From Paracentrotus lividus (lineage: Eukaryota; Echinodermata; Echinoidea; Camarodonta; Echinidae), in NCBI GenBank assembly GCA_940671915.1, contig CALNVZ010000313.1:104275-168274 (forward strand): a DNA stretch of 64,000 nucleotides, written 5' to 3'. Shown here in pieces: positions 25,375-37,014 of the stretch (position 1 is its first letter; every line of letters begins with the position of its first letter). The notes under the pieces were generated by a model. The model saw nothing but the letters and a program-made list of their open reading frames with translations, made no database searches and had not been told where the DNA came from. The translations under genes and the position numbers were made by a program.

Positions 25375-25482
25375 CGGACACGTCCACGAGACCAAGCGAA
25401 GAGCAATCTGAGCAGGAACGTAGAATCTCTATAACGTTTACATTTCCATCCAGCATGTCCAGCACCGAGACTCCAATTGAAG
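25375..25482 (+). CDS. Exon: Ser/Thr-rich stem, copy a
   Basis: Small exon of 108 nt (36 codons), acceptor agatttttctgtag, donor g|gtatgc, phase 1 at both ends. The peptide is hydrophilic and rich in Ser, Thr, Glu and Pro (ADTSTRPSEEQ at the start, SSMSSTETPIEG at the end), as expected for an O-glycosylated stem between CUB domains and the membrane. A near-identical exon lies at 54390-54491, inside the other copy of the duplicated segment. The open frame continuing past 25482 into a G tract is intronic read-through. Whether both stem exons are joined in one transcript, used alternatively, or one is silent cannot be told from the sequence. Confidence 0.78.
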
Positions 25483-26116
25483 GTATGCGGTTCCTACAAT
25501 TGTCTGTACTGTACGATCTTAAAATCAAGCCATTTCGCCTTTTTTTTGGGGGGGGGGGGGGAGGGGGGGGTGTTTTTTTAAGCTTACTGTTAGGTGCAGA
25601 TCCAGGATTTTCAGAGGGGGATCTATCGAGGGGCGAAGTGCAGGCTCCGCCACCCCGAAATTACGAGGAAAGTTTCCCCAAAACAAGCAAAATTCTTTTT
25701 ATAGTGTGGCATCCAATGGGGAAAATTTAGGTTTCGTTTGCAAGTCATGTTAATGTTTGCAACATCTATATGTTCTACTTGATCACATAAATCAGAAAAT
25801 ATATGTCGCCAATTTTTTTAATGACCTTTAGTGACCCAAATCGAAGGTCATAGGTCAGGCTTCATTAGCATAAACATAATTTTGTTCAAATTTTGTCAAA
25901 TTTGATATCATTTTTTTATAACTAGCAATTAGGTCTATTATTATTCTTTTTTTTCATCCGACCTGGCAGTCAGTTTTTAAAAATATGCAGATTGGTCTAT
26001 TTATGCATAATTGAATTCATAATAGAGTCAAGCTTAACGACGATAGGACATAACATATCCATAGACAATATCAATAATAATAATAATAATGCATATTTAT
26101 ATAGCGCCTTTTCTAT
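25483..26116. other. Intron, shared with copy B
   Basis: Intronic sequence starting with a poly-T/poly-G tract (25538-25575), then about 500 bp that match 54600-55115 closely. From about 25730 it is the left arm of the GGTCA-rich foldback described at 54750-59125. Confidence 0.7.
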
Positions 26117-26713
26117 TGTAGCAACTTGACCTTAAAAGAACTTCTTGTATAGCAAATAGCTTTAATCTTGTCTTTTATTCAATTGTCATCATCTCTTAGT
26201 GACACCTGTTCATTCCTTGAATGCCTCACTTTCTAAGTCATTGGCAAGAACGTGCCATTTCCTATTGTGTTGGATGTGCAGTCATCCAACACATGAGTCT
26301 TGCATACAGTATAATGCACATGTATATTATACGAGCAAGTGACACACCTTGTTTGACTTCACTCCATCTAAGCTGTTTCAAATTAAGCATATGTCTTTTA
26401 GAGAGAGTTTTCAGCTATATTATCTTTCATAGTGATTCTACAAAGTACATCCTTCTTCACTCAAGTCTCTACACTGTAACAAGGCCTTGATACTTTTATT
26501 TGGGATTTTGAGTCTTCCTTTCTTCAATCCGCAAAGAAGCGCTATTATTTTGTATAGATAGTCTATATTCTTTCAACGGGATAAGTGCAATACCTGAACA
26601 GTGATAAAACACATTTGTAAATATAACCTCTACCATACTCGTGATATTCTGAAGTGGATTCCAGATCAGGTAGGAAAACATTTCCTTATTTAGTGACTTG
26701 ACATTTCACTAAA
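26117..26713. mobile_element. 597-bp insertion in copy A only, CTAT duplication
   Basis: Copy B reads cgcctttttTATtaacaaaagg without interruption (near 55106-55125). Copy A has 597 bp inserted between two CTAT sequences (26113-26116 and 26714-26717). The insert begins TGTAGCAACTTGACC, which resembles the 5' end of a gypsy-type LTR, and its size suits a solo LTR, but it does not end in CA at the point where the duplication places the boundary. The superfamily is therefore left open. It contains one 89-aa frame with no recognisable domain. Confidence 0.65.
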
Positions 26714-27504
26714 CTATTAATAAAAGGTAGATACAAAGCGCTTATTAACATAAACAATTATCATAGTACAAAATACGAGTGCTTGCGAGAATAAAACATG
26801 AATCATACTAGCATAATATTGTTGCCAAATTATGATGACCCTCATGACCTTGAAATTAGGTCAAAGGTCAATTTATATGATGATTAACAAACTGGAAATG
26901 GCAGTTTGTTAATCATTCGTTCGATTCGTTCGATTAGACGCACGCTCCACTGACGCTTCATAGAGAAGCGTGCAAACCAGCGTTGCATTCTCGTTTCAAA
27001 ATCCGTACTATTTTGGTGCGACAGCACAACTCTAAACTCCGTAGCAGAATACGGGCCATAGAGTTGCAAGTTGGGGTCTATCGTCCTCAAACGGACTATT
27101 TCATCATGCATTGCAAAATAGCGTGGACTTGCCCTATTTTAACCACCAGGTGTTTTAACATAATAGATATGGTGTTACACAGTCCTGTTTTGCTGCAGAC
27201 ACACAAACACTAACGACTTCGACCTCCTTAAAGGGGTATCTCACTGGTTGCAAACCCAGGCGAATTTTCAGAGTTTATTTCTAAAATGGGTTAGGTCAAA
27301 TTTGAGCCATTCTGAGAAAATTAAGGTTTTTTAATTTACCTATATTGCAGTATTTTTTAATGCAATGAACTTAACATAAAATTATACCCCACCATGGGAA
27401 TGTAAAATAACATTTAGAAAAAATCTGCGGGTCTTCATTTTTTTTTCTTTTAAATTCTCAATTTTTTTAACGTAACCCTTTATGGAAATAAATTGGATCG
27501 AACC

Positions 27505-27570
27505 CCTTCTATGCGTGTGTGTGGGTGCGTGTGCGTGTGTGTTTGTGTGTTCTTATCTTTGTGTGTGTTT
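27505..27570. repeat. (GT)n microsatellite
   Basis: GT-rich tract (gtgtgtgtgggtgcgtgtgcg). The same tract occurs in the duplicated segment at about 56916-56965. Confidence 0.85.
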
Positions 27571-27955
27571 GTGAGAAATCACTTCTGCACGTAGTTCGAC
27601 ATTAAAAAAATGGAAATTATATCCAGCATATATGGCACCAACATTGCCAGGAGTTCCAATATTTTATTTCCAAAAGGTGTTAGGTCCAAAAAATTGCAAT
27701 TTTAACCCTTTGGATGCGACGGGCTTCTACAGAAGCCGAGATAATTCCCTAATATTAGGGATGGCCACACAAAAGCAAAAAGCCACTAGAATGGTTTCCA
27801 CTTCACTGTATGGATGTAGTCACCCATGCATTTACAATGCAAACAATAACCCATGCACTGCCTACTCAATAATACACAGGCAGAGAAATTGCAAAATTTT
27901 CAATAAAAAACAGCTTTCGAAATTGTCTTTTGGCCAGTGGTAAATACCAATCATT

Positions 27956-28289
27956 TTTATTCCTAATTGGTCAGTTTCTTCCTTAGGAAATACCTCAGCA
28001 GGTGATCAACTTTTCTTGTTGAAAAAATTGAAATGAAAAAAAAAAAAAAACTACGGCGTGTTCAAAGTGATGCTTCTGTGTGATGTGTGTTATGACTGAA
28101 ATTTCTCATGATTGGAATAGATTCAGATAAGGAAAAGTAGAAATATATAAAATTTAACTATTTTTGAACAAAAAATGTCTTGGGGTGAAAAACAAAGAAC
28201 AATGTTTACCACTGGCCATTTAAGTTTTGAAATTACTCTACCCTCTCCAACACTCAGCTCTGAGCCACACCACCATGAAATAGCCTATT
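27956..28289. other. Intergenic/intronic spacer
   Basis: No gene or bounded repeat was recognised between the end of duplication copy A and the tail of the LINE that follows. Confidence 0.5.
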
Positions 28290-28786
28290 TAGTTTATTTA
28301 TTTATTTATCTATTTATTCATTCATTTCTGTGTGATTAGCAAAATACATGCAATAATATGATCATTATCTCAAAAGAAATAGCAATAAACAAGTTTACAT
28401 GTAAAACGACAATAGCACTTACAAATTGTGGTTATATGGCGTACACACAGAGGTCTGCCAACATAAGCTTGTAGCTTGAGGCATTGCCAAACCTTTACAA
28501 TTAATACTGAATGAGTTTTAATAGTGCATTAAAAAAAAACAGAACACATTCATATAATAAACAACACATATCACTAACTAATCAACTAATAAAATTTTTT
28601 AAAAAAATACGAAAAAGAAACCCAACAACCTAAAACAGCGTTTAAAAAGGATAAAATTGAGGGGAAGAAAGAGGGATTGAGGGATTGCCCTTATTGTCTA
28701 ACAAAATCTTTTGAGTGCCAATGTTCATGATAAGTATCTTAAAAGCCGAATTAAGAGGGATTTTAATAAAACAAAAACTGAATTGA

Positions 28787-29874
28787 TCACATCCTTGAGG
28801 TAAGCATATGCTTAATAACTGATTTCTTGAAGGAATGTATGGTTACAAGGTTACGAGTATCAATTGGTAATGAATTCCAAACATCTCGACCATTGTGCCT
28901 CACTGATTTATGAGCCAATGCAGTCCTTGGATTGCATAGATGTATATTGGTTGCCTGTCTTGTAGGATATGTATGAATATCATTATTTTGATGAAACATA
29001 GATGAGAAAGAAATTGGCAGAAGATTAAGATTTTGACGGTACATTAACAGGGAGGTTTGCAGAAAATTTATGTCACTAACTGTCAGTGTCTTGAGTTTAA
29101 CAAATAGAGGCTGTGTATGATCAAGGAAACCAGCTCCAGCTCATATACGTATTGCTTTCTTTTGCACCAAAAGAATCGGGTCTGTAACACTTTTAGTGGT
29201 TACCCAGAGAACATTGCAATAGGAGATGTAGGGTAGAATCAAGGTATTATATATCATACGTAATATTTTATCAGGTACAAAATGTTTCACTCTATATAAT
29301 ATGCCTATGTTTCGAGAAATGGGCATAACATATTACTTCTAAACCACTGGGATAATTGTGGCAGCTCTACATTGATTGTATTCTCGAGTGTATGAATATT
29401 TCGATGAGATAAGAAAACACTTGTGTCATCTGCAAATAATATGTAATTTAAAACAGTAGATACATTACAAATATCATTAATATATATCAGGAATAGAAGA
29501 GGACCTAATATCGATCCTTGCGGTACACCACAAGCTAAGGACATTGTATTTGAATTGACATTGTTTTAGGATGTATACTGCCTTCTAGATGAAATGTAAC
29601 TCTTAAACCAATCTAATGAAACCCCCCTTACACCATAATGTTCTAGTTTACGTAAGAGAATTTTATGATCAAGTGTATCAAATGCTTTGCTTAGGTCCAT
29701 GAAAACTCCAATAACGTGTTCACGGGAAGCTAAGGCATCAGACACATTGTCATAAAAATTCAACAAAGCAAGGTCTGTAGAGTGAGATTTTCTAAATCCA
29801 TATTGGTTGGGGTTTAAGAGATAATTTTTGTCACGAAAACTATATAACCTGTTATACATGATCCTCTCAAGCAC
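28787..29874 (-). pseudogene. Reverse transcriptase fragment of the LINE, frameshifted
   Basis: Three frames on the minus strand together cover the RT palm and thumb and the C-terminal region: 29566-29874 (palm, QYGFRKSHSTDLAL and AFDTLDHKIL), 29305-29544 (GVPQGS and the FADD active site) and 28787-29326 (YNTLILPYISYCN and YPTRQATNIHLCNPRTAL). The frames do not join without indels, so this is a dead copy. The order and the motifs are those of ORF2 in CR1/jockey-type elements; the endonuclease domain is not in the window. Confidence 0.85.
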
Positions 29875-29900
29875 TTTAGATAAACTAGGCAGAATTGATA

Positions 29901-31319
29901 CCCAACTAACAAACGGACGTTTTATAAACGTTTTTAAAACGTTCCGAATTGGTTTTTAGTAAAAAACGTTTTATGGACGTCAAAATGTGGTAGGTTTTAG
30001 ACGTTTTAAAAACGTTTTATTGGACGTTTAAAAAACGTTTTTTAAACGTTAAAAGAACCCCCCCCAAAAAACCTTTAAAAACCTTTTGGAAGCTGGAGAC
30101 GTACAGAAAACCTTTTAAAAACGTTCTAAAACCGTTCTAAAAACGTTTTTAAACCGTTCCGAATTGGTTTTTTGGACGTTTTATAAAACGTTTTATGGAC
30201 GTCCAAATGTGGTAGGTTTTAGACGTTTTAAAAACGTTTTAAAAACGTTTTAAAAACGTTTTTCAAACGTTAAAAGAACCAATAAAAAACCTTTAAAAAC
30301 CTTTCGGAAGCTCGATCTAGACGTAACAAAAAAACCTTTTGAAAACGTTTTAAATATATTGTGGATGTTGTTAGAACATGCAGAAAACCTTTAAAGACGG
30401 GGAATCTTCAGCTTCTATGGGTAATTTGACACCATAGATGTTTACTCAGTAACAGGTGTCATCCATCACCTGACAACTGGCAGACCTTAGTAATGTCTTG
30501 TATATTCCACCCATCCATCCATCTGGTAAAGTCATTAATTCTCAGTTTTCCTGGCCGATCTTGCCCGAAGCTCTCCGGGGTGGGACAGATTGTTTTGGTG
30601 TGGTCCCGAAATTTATCTTCAAGGAATCAAGACTGTTACTTCCAGTGCTTTTTACTAAGTCTGGGGTCAGCAAATTTTGATCAACTCCCCATGAAAGCTG
30701 AAGATTCCCCGTCTTTAAGAAACGTCTGGAACGTTCTTAAAACGTTTTTAAAACGTTTTTAAGACCTTGAAATGTAATACAAAACGTTTTAAGAGCGTCT
30801 AGAAAACCTTTAAAAAACCTTTGGAAACCTCTTAAAAACTTGTGAAAACAATATAGCAAATACAAATATGTTTCATGCACCTCAAACCCTTGGCGACCAT
30901 TTGTGGACTTTACTGGATATCATTAGGATTTAACACTGTAAGATGCTCCAGAAAATTTATAGTTTTTTCAAAGTATCGTTTGTGATGGTTAGTTATTAAT
31001 TTATTTGTTATGTTTGTACATTCCAATACTGAATAAGTTTTTTTTTTTTAAATATTTATGTGTGTTTCAGAACAATATTACAATAAAATGAAACACCAAA
31101 GAATGAATTTATAACTGTTACATGGAAGTAATTTCAATAAACACGTTTATTTCGATATGTCTAACGTATTTTATGCTAATCACCTTCTCATTTGCATAAG
31201 GTCCCATTTAGACGTATAAAAAACGTTCATAAAACGTTTAATAAAATAAGTCTCATTATAAGGTTTTGATTAAAAGGTTACATTTCGTAATTTTCTGAAA
31301 ACGTTCGGTGTTTGCTGGG
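29901..31319. mobile_element. AACGTT-repeat element, reverse copy inside the LINE
   Basis: The ends CCCAACTAACA and TGTTTGCTGGG are those of 23245-25046 in the opposite orientation. The body contains the same AACGTTTT, ACGTTTTAAAAACG and ACCTTTAAAAACC words plus a unique middle (30400-30720) that itself has a short inverted pair (ggggaatcttcagctt at about 30399 and aagctgaagattcccc at about 30697). About 65 bp beyond the right end (31320-31385, atgacgtcatcgatcaatcctcg) also match the flank of the internal start at 23951, so flanking DNA moved with it or the true element is larger. It interrupts the LINE reading frame. Confidence 0.78.
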
Positions 31320-31972
31320 ATGACGTCATCGATCAATCCTCGGCGCGCATCCTCGTTCGTTGATGTGCAAAGATCGTCGTATACTTATTTCATCATGACC
31401 ACAAGATCTGCTATTTTTAAGAGAAGAAGCGGTATCAAGTATTTCTAAATAATCTGTTGGCGTCAGAAAGAGTGAAGAACTGAGAGGGTTCCCTGAGATA
31501 TTGCTTAAAGTTAGTTCCAGTAGAGTCTATTTTCTGTGCTTTTTTCGGTCCTTTGCTGACAAAATAGTCATTGAACCCATTGGCAATACCTTCTGCGGAT
31601 GTTATTTCAGTGTCTTCATAAGTGAATTTTTGGGTGGTATCACTCTTCTTTTGCTTACCTAAAATATTCTTTATCACTCTCCAAGTAGTGGACATATTAC
31701 CTTTGGCATTATCAAACTGTCTGGAATAAAATAATTTACGTGATGAGGACTAATGTGTAGGCCCCGTGCGTATTTTTTGGGAACAAAGGTTTGAAAGTGG
31801 TTTTGAGTTGGTTAGAGGTCTCTAACCAAAATTAGCTTGGTTAGTCCCCTGCTAACCCCTGGCAACTCTCGTAGGGGTCAAAATAAGGTCAAACTAGGGC
31901 CAATAGGGGGTCACAATTTTAAAATGCCCGAATAGTAGGGTACATGCAGGTAATATCAATGTCAATGTCAAG

Positions 31973-33242
31973 TTGAGAAGCTGCTATCTGAATCACGGTC
32001 AACCACTTGTGATTCCTACCGATCTTCTCAAGAAATGTATAAACGAACTGTCTCCGGTGATCACTAAAATTGCAAATATGTCTCTTCGGGATGGTTATTT
32101 TCCAGATAGTCTGAAGCATGCCAACATTTTTCCTTTGATGAAAGCGGGTAAGCTGGACCCAGAAGAAATGAGAAGTTACCGACCTATCGCTAACATCCAG
32201 TTTCTGGGGAAGACGATCGAGCGGCTTGTAAATCTACAGATGCAGGACTATCTAACAGAGAATAACTTGTATGCCCGTATGCAGTCCGCATACAGGCCAT
32301 ACCATAGTTGTGAGTCTGCTGTTCTTCGAGTTGTAAATGACATACTCCTAGCTCTTGACAGAGGGAATGAGGCTATATTGCTACTATTGGATTACTCTGC
32401 AGCTTTCGATACCATCAACCATGAGACTTTGTTTTCCCGTTTGCAGGATCGCTATGGAATATGTGGTACAGCACTTAAGTGGTTTCAATCGTATTTCAAG
32501 AACAGAAGCCACTCTGTTGTAATTGGTGATTCAAAGTCGCGTAGTCATTTCAACTGCCACGGGGTGCCTCAGGGTTCCGTCTTTGGGCCGTTAGCGTTTA
32601 GCTTATATTCTGCACCGATTCAAGATGTCATCACCCATCACGATCTTAAATGTATGATGTACGCAGACGACACCCAGATGTACATAATACTTGATAAAAA
32701 TAGCCAATCTAATGCTATCTCTAAACTTCAAGATTGTATCATGAATGTAATTAGTTGGTCCAATCTTAATGGACTGAAACTAAATAGTGAGAAGACTGAA
32801 GTTCTTCATTTCACAAGCAAGTTTAGACAGTGTAACCAAGTAGATCGCATTAATATAGATGATGCAATTGTTAAGCCTGTTGACTGCTAGAAACCTTGAC
32901 GTGCATTTAGATAAGACACTTACTATGACAACCCAAATAAATAATGTTTGTAAGAGTAGTTCGTTTGCGCTTGACAAGATTGGGAAAATTCGTAAATTCT
33001 TAACTACAGAAGCTACCAAAAGATTAGTTCATGCTCTCGTCATATCTCGAATAGATTTTTGCAACAGCTTACTCTATAAACTTCCTGATACTCAGATTAA
33101 TAAAATACAACGAATCCAAAATTCTGCAGCTCGACTAGTTTCCAGAACCAAACGAAGAGAACACGTAATCCCTATCATGCCTATACTGCGTGAATTGCAT
33201 TGGCTCCCAGTAAAATCTCGTATATACAAAATATGGTTCTAG
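31973..33242 (+). pseudogene. Reverse transcriptase of the CR1/L2-type LINE
   Basis: The frame 31973-32890 carries most of the RT domain: PTDLLKKCINELSPVI, SYRPIANIQFLGKTIERL, the conserved AFDTINHETL, GVPQGSVFGPLAFSLY, and the active-site YADDTQMY at about 32661. A frameshift near 32870 moves the frame to 32859-33242, which continues with NLDVHLDKTLTM, RIDFCNSLLYKLP and LHWLPVKSRIYKI. A further small insertion shows near 31990 (NHGQPLVI before PTDLLKK). The endonuclease domain is missing because of 5' truncation. The element cannot move by itself, but it is less decayed than the minus-strand LINE at 28290. Confidence 0.9.
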
Positions 33243-35640
33243 GACATCTCCCCCGGAGGACAACTCCCCCGGGGACAACTCCCGGAGGACAGCTCCCCCG
33301 GAGGACAACTCCCCCGGAGGACAGCTCCCCCGGAGGACAACTCCCCCGCAGGACATCTCCCCCGGAGGACAGGTCCCCCAAGGACAACTCCCCCGATGAC
33401 ATCTCCCCTCACTTTAAATGCTTTATATATTGATTTCATGCCAACCCCTTGGTCTTTCTTTCTGTTACAATTATTACAGTACTTTCGCATGGAGTAACCC
33501 TTCTGTAATGACAAGCGGGGATGGGAATGGTTGTTTAATTGCTAATCATCCATTGGAACCACCCCTTTCCAATCTATGAATGGCTACTCCTTCCCTCAAA
33601 AGGTTGTTAGGTGAGGCAGATTCAGAGGTACCCCAACGAAATGTGATTCTCAGAAAGGGAACATTGATGAAAATGCAAGAAATAAAAGAAATATTGAAAA
33701 AAGGAAGGATACTAAATGGGGAACTTAAATATGAAGTAGAGAAAAGGAGTAGAAAAGAGCACGAAGGGCGAGTTGGAATACATAAGTCTAGTCGCCTACA
33801 GCAAGAGGGGGGGGGGGGGGTGAGCCACGATAATTACGCTTTAATTAAAAATTAATCACACCATAAACAAATCAGAGTGGGCGCAAAAGTTTAAACGAGA
33901 ACACAATTTTTATTTATCAAAAAAAGAAATTCACAAAAATCAATTCAAACATCATCACCTATTTTGTCAGTTTTACAACAAATAATGTAATGCTATCATT
34001 GTCATTGGGTTTAAGATTTTACAGACAATTGTTTTACATTTATCGAAAACAAACCGAATATTCATATCTGAATGGTGTGTTCATGTATGCACTTGCACAG
34101 CTTTGCATTCATGCCGTGTGTTCGCTATCAAATAAAGAGGGTCTTATTGGAACAACTAGTGTTGGTATGAAAATATCTCCAGAAGTAGATGAAAATAAAG
34201 AAATCTCGCCATGAATTTGCCAATATTTCCGTCCACATATCCGATGAAAATATTTATAATTCTAAAACATTTGCTGAAACTAGCCAAAACAAAACAAAAC
34301 CCTTGTATCAAATTATGTACATTGTAAAAAATCTCTGTATTTTACAGCAAATCTGCTGTCAGCAGAGTCGCCATAAAAAATGTAATTAAAAAAACAGTTT
34401 TGTTTTAAATTTTTTCCTGCAAATAATTACGTGAGAAATACAAAATATACATCAGGAGTAACACATTTGTTCCGTTAATAACCAAATGTGTAAGCTATAG
34501 AACTCTAATGATTTTTTTTCCTTCTCTTTCATTAATTATTAGAGGAGAAATTTACAGCAAAACTGTTATTTGAAATTACATTTTTGTATGGACTCTGCTG
34601 ACATGACTTTGCTGTTATTAGTTGTTTACAGTGTACATGTATTTTTGTATAATTGAAGAGGTGTGGATACAAAATTTTCCACTTGACGCTTCGCGCTCGA
34701 AAATCCTTCTTTTTTTGGGGGGGGGGTGTGGGGGGAGGGGGGGGCTAAAGAAAGTTGATCGTCACCGTTTGTAAAATAATTATTAAAAAAAATAAAAAAA
34801 AAACATACCGCTTCGGGTAATTTTTAGTCAAAATTATCGGCTCGCGCTTCGCGCTCAAAAATCATCCTTCAAAAGGTTCCTTTTTTTTTTATATTTCGAA
34901 CCCCCGCAAAAATCCTGGTTACGGGCCTGACCATTGAACTACATACTCTAAAATCTAATCCGATCATCTTCCTATGGTGATTTAAGATTGAAGTTTATAC
35001 ATTTCTCTCTCTGTTTTGACGATAAAGTTCGGTTCCAATAGCAGTTCGCCTCTACAGCTGCCAAACTTTAACACCCTTCCCCGGAAAAAAAAAAAAACAA
35101 ACAAAAATTGCCAAAGATTTTGTATTTCCATGAATGGCTATTTCGGCAAAACAAAATTAAAAAAAAATAAAAATAAATAAATAATAAATAAATAAAATCG
35201 CAAATGTAGCAAAAATTAACGAATGCATGTGGATCTGTTCTCTGGAAGGGTTGAGTTGTCCTCCGGGAGACTTGTCCTGCGGGTTAGTTGTCCTGCGGGG
35301 GAGTTGTCCTCCGGGGAAGTTGTCCTCCGGGGGAGTTGTCCTCCAGGGGAGTTGTCCTCCGGGGGAGTTTTCCTCCAGGGGAGTTGTCCTCCGGGGGAGT
35401 TGTCCTCCGGGGGATTTTTCATCGGGGGAGATGTCCTCCGGGGGAGTTTTCATCGGGGGAGATGTCCTCCGGGGGAGTTGTCCTTGGGGGGACCTGTCCT
35501 CCGGGGAAGATGTCCTGCGGGGGAGTTGTCTTGTGGGGGAGTTGTCCTCCGGGGGGTTGTCCCCCGGGGGAGTTGTCCTCCGGGGCAGCTGTCCTCCGGG
35601 AGTTGTCCCTGGGGGAGTTGTCCTCCGGGGGAGATGTCCT
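33241..35640. mobile_element. Foldback element with arms of a 16-bp GC-rich minisatellite
   Basis: The left arm (33241-33410) is about ten tandem copies of GGACAACTCCCCCGGA; the right arm (about 35250-35640) is about 24 copies in reverse complement. The two outer ends match exactly for 19 bases (AGGACATCTCCCCCGGAGG). The element splits the LINE frame between SRIYKI and ILLFTYQCLQ. Flanks share acaaaatat, but the duplication length is uncertain. Because the 16-bp unit is not a multiple of three, all six frames of the right arm stay open, giving misleading frames of up to 169 aa rich in GGQLP or GELSSGG. The interior has a 91-aa Lys/Glu-rich frame (33580-33855) and two GCTCGCGCTTCGCGCTC-type words near 34690 and 34840. 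Confidence 0.85.
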
Positions 35641-37014
35641 GATACGACAAAATATATATAATACAAAATTCTTCTCTTTACATATCAATGTCTTCAAGGT
35701 ACTCCCCCTAAATATCTTCAGGATCTTATTGTGAAATATACCCCTTTAAGAAACTTGAGATCAAAAGACAAATCCCTCCTTGTAGTTCCAAACATTCGCA
35801 CTCAATACTATGGAACCCGCTCATTTTACTTGGCTTCTGCAGAGTTATGGAATGGTTTGCCGGATCTTGTGAAGGGTGCTAATTCAATAGAGTCCTTTAA
35901 AACTCGTTTGAAAACCTACCTGTTTAAAAATGAGTAAATTACTAGAAAATTGATTGATTTTTTTTTCTTTTTTTTTTTCCATTTGTATATTATGTATGTA
36001 TTGTAATTTTTATCACTGTATCAGGCATTAATGGTACTTCATTGCCTTCATTAAACTATCCTCTTTTCTTTCTAGCGCATAGGGACTTTCTTTATGTTTG
36101 TGATATGCGCTATATAAGAAACGTTAATTATTATTATTATTATTAATATGGGCCCCCTAAGCTCATTTGCCTAATTTGCATGAAATTACAAAATGACTCA
36201 CAGTCTAATCTTTGTTTATATGAATCAATAACTACTGCTCTAACTTTTATTGTGAAGAAAAACAATTATCACCAATCCCCCTGTCTGCAATATTCAAATG
36301 TTGACGTAATTACCAAAGTGCCCATATTACCTGCATGTGCAGGTAATATGGGCACATATATTTAATGTATGTTTTAAAAACTACAATGACTCTACCATGT
36401 CTGGAATTTGCTTAAAATGTTGAAAATCATTAACTTTAAGATATCATTTGAAATTATAACACCCTTCAGAAAATACTTTGACTATATGTTTCTTTGTTTT
36501 GTATTTTGTATATTATTTCTACTTTTAATATTATTTAAATATTATTTTCATTATAGAAATCAATATAGGCCTATAATAAGTTATTTATATTAATTATATA
36601 CTGTGAATATACCTCAAAAAATCGTAGCAAAGAGATTGATGCCTCATCACAATATTAAGTACAAGAATCCTTTCCGCCATTTTGGATGGTCCGTTTTACC
36701 TGCACTAAAGTTGCTGTGTCAGGCAAGCATTCAATGCCACATTGCACCCCTTCACTACAACAAATTGACCTGTACACGCTAGTATGATAAAAAATGAATC
36801 TATAAGCTTACTAAATATACAAAACAATTGAGGTTACCCCCTCAAACACTCTTTCACCATCACATTCTGTGGAATATCAAATTTAATATCAGGGTAAAAA
36901 AGCCGTATGTTTTACGTACCTTGTTGGTTTTCAGCAATTTTCTCTGAGAAATTTCGGGGAAATAATAATACCGCAAAAATAGCGATTTCTTGCTCTTCTA
37001 TATAAGAGCATGAA

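Larger units (their letters stand above)
23190..27955. repeat. Segmental duplication, copy A (contains stem exon)
   Basis: This region aligns in direct orientation with 52604-57415. Shared landmarks in order are: the MITE part (ttgcatccaaaaa.aattttcttttct), the stem exon, the GGTCA-rich block, the repeated ORF-like sequence near 27720-27940 (matching 57190-57410), and the (GT)n near 27520. Copy A has its own insertions at 23245-25046 and 26117-26713; copy B lacks those but has others. The two copies lie about 29 kb apart on the same strand. Confidence 0.85.
28290..31751 (-). mobile_element. Non-LTR retrotransposon (jockey/CR1-like), decayed
   Basis: Minus-strand LINE read from about 31750 down to a TTTATTTATT-type tail at 28293-28330. 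Pieces of one reverse transcriptase appear in order: TTWRVIKNILGK at about 31690, LKNSRSCGHDEIS at about 31400 (after a frameshift), VSILPSLSKVLERIM at about 29890, MDLSKAFDTLDHK at about 29690, GVPQGSILGPLLFLIY at about 29530, the catalytic FADDTSVF at about 29430, and a C-terminal YPTRQ...WNSLP block at 28790-29040. An AACGTT element (29901-31319) sits inside, and roughly 75 residues expected between GHDEIS and VSILPS are missing there. Several frameshifts make it non-functional. Confidence 0.88.
31957..36143 (+). mobile_element. 5'-truncated CR1/L2-type LINE with (ATT)n tail
   Basis: Plus-strand LINE flanked by the duplication TAATAT (31951-31956 and 36144-36149) and ending in (ATT)n, both standard for target-primed insertion. 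It starts just before the reverse-transcriptase domain. The protein runs through RT and thumb to 33242, is interrupted by a 2.4-kb repeat element (33241-35640), and resumes at about 35656 with the C-terminal block (PLRNLRSKDKSLLVV, ELWNGLPDLVK, LKTYLFKNE) before a stop near 35937. The 3' UTR contains ctatataagaaacgttaatta before the tail. Confidence 0.9.

Noticed and set aside
26884..27111. 75-aa minus-strand frame (IDPNLQLYGPYSATEF...)
   Set aside because: The duplicate near 55325-55560 has a one-base deletion that breaks the frame, and the region is repeat sequence.
27632..27943. 103-aa frame with a similar 100-aa frame at 57150-57452
   Set aside because: The frame is open in both duplicates with a six-base in-frame difference, which caught my eye, but nearly all other differences change the amino acid and no domain is seen. 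It is probably chance openness in a recent duplicate.
28787..33242. A single large retroelement spanning both reverse transcriptases
   Set aside because: The two RT sequences are on opposite strands, belong to different families, and the second has its own target duplication and tail.
35157..35734. Several 139-169 aa open frames on both strands, rich in GGQLP or GELSSGG
   Set aside because: They are the six-frame reading of a 16-bp tandem repeat with no stop in any frame, forming the arm of a foldback element, not protein genes.
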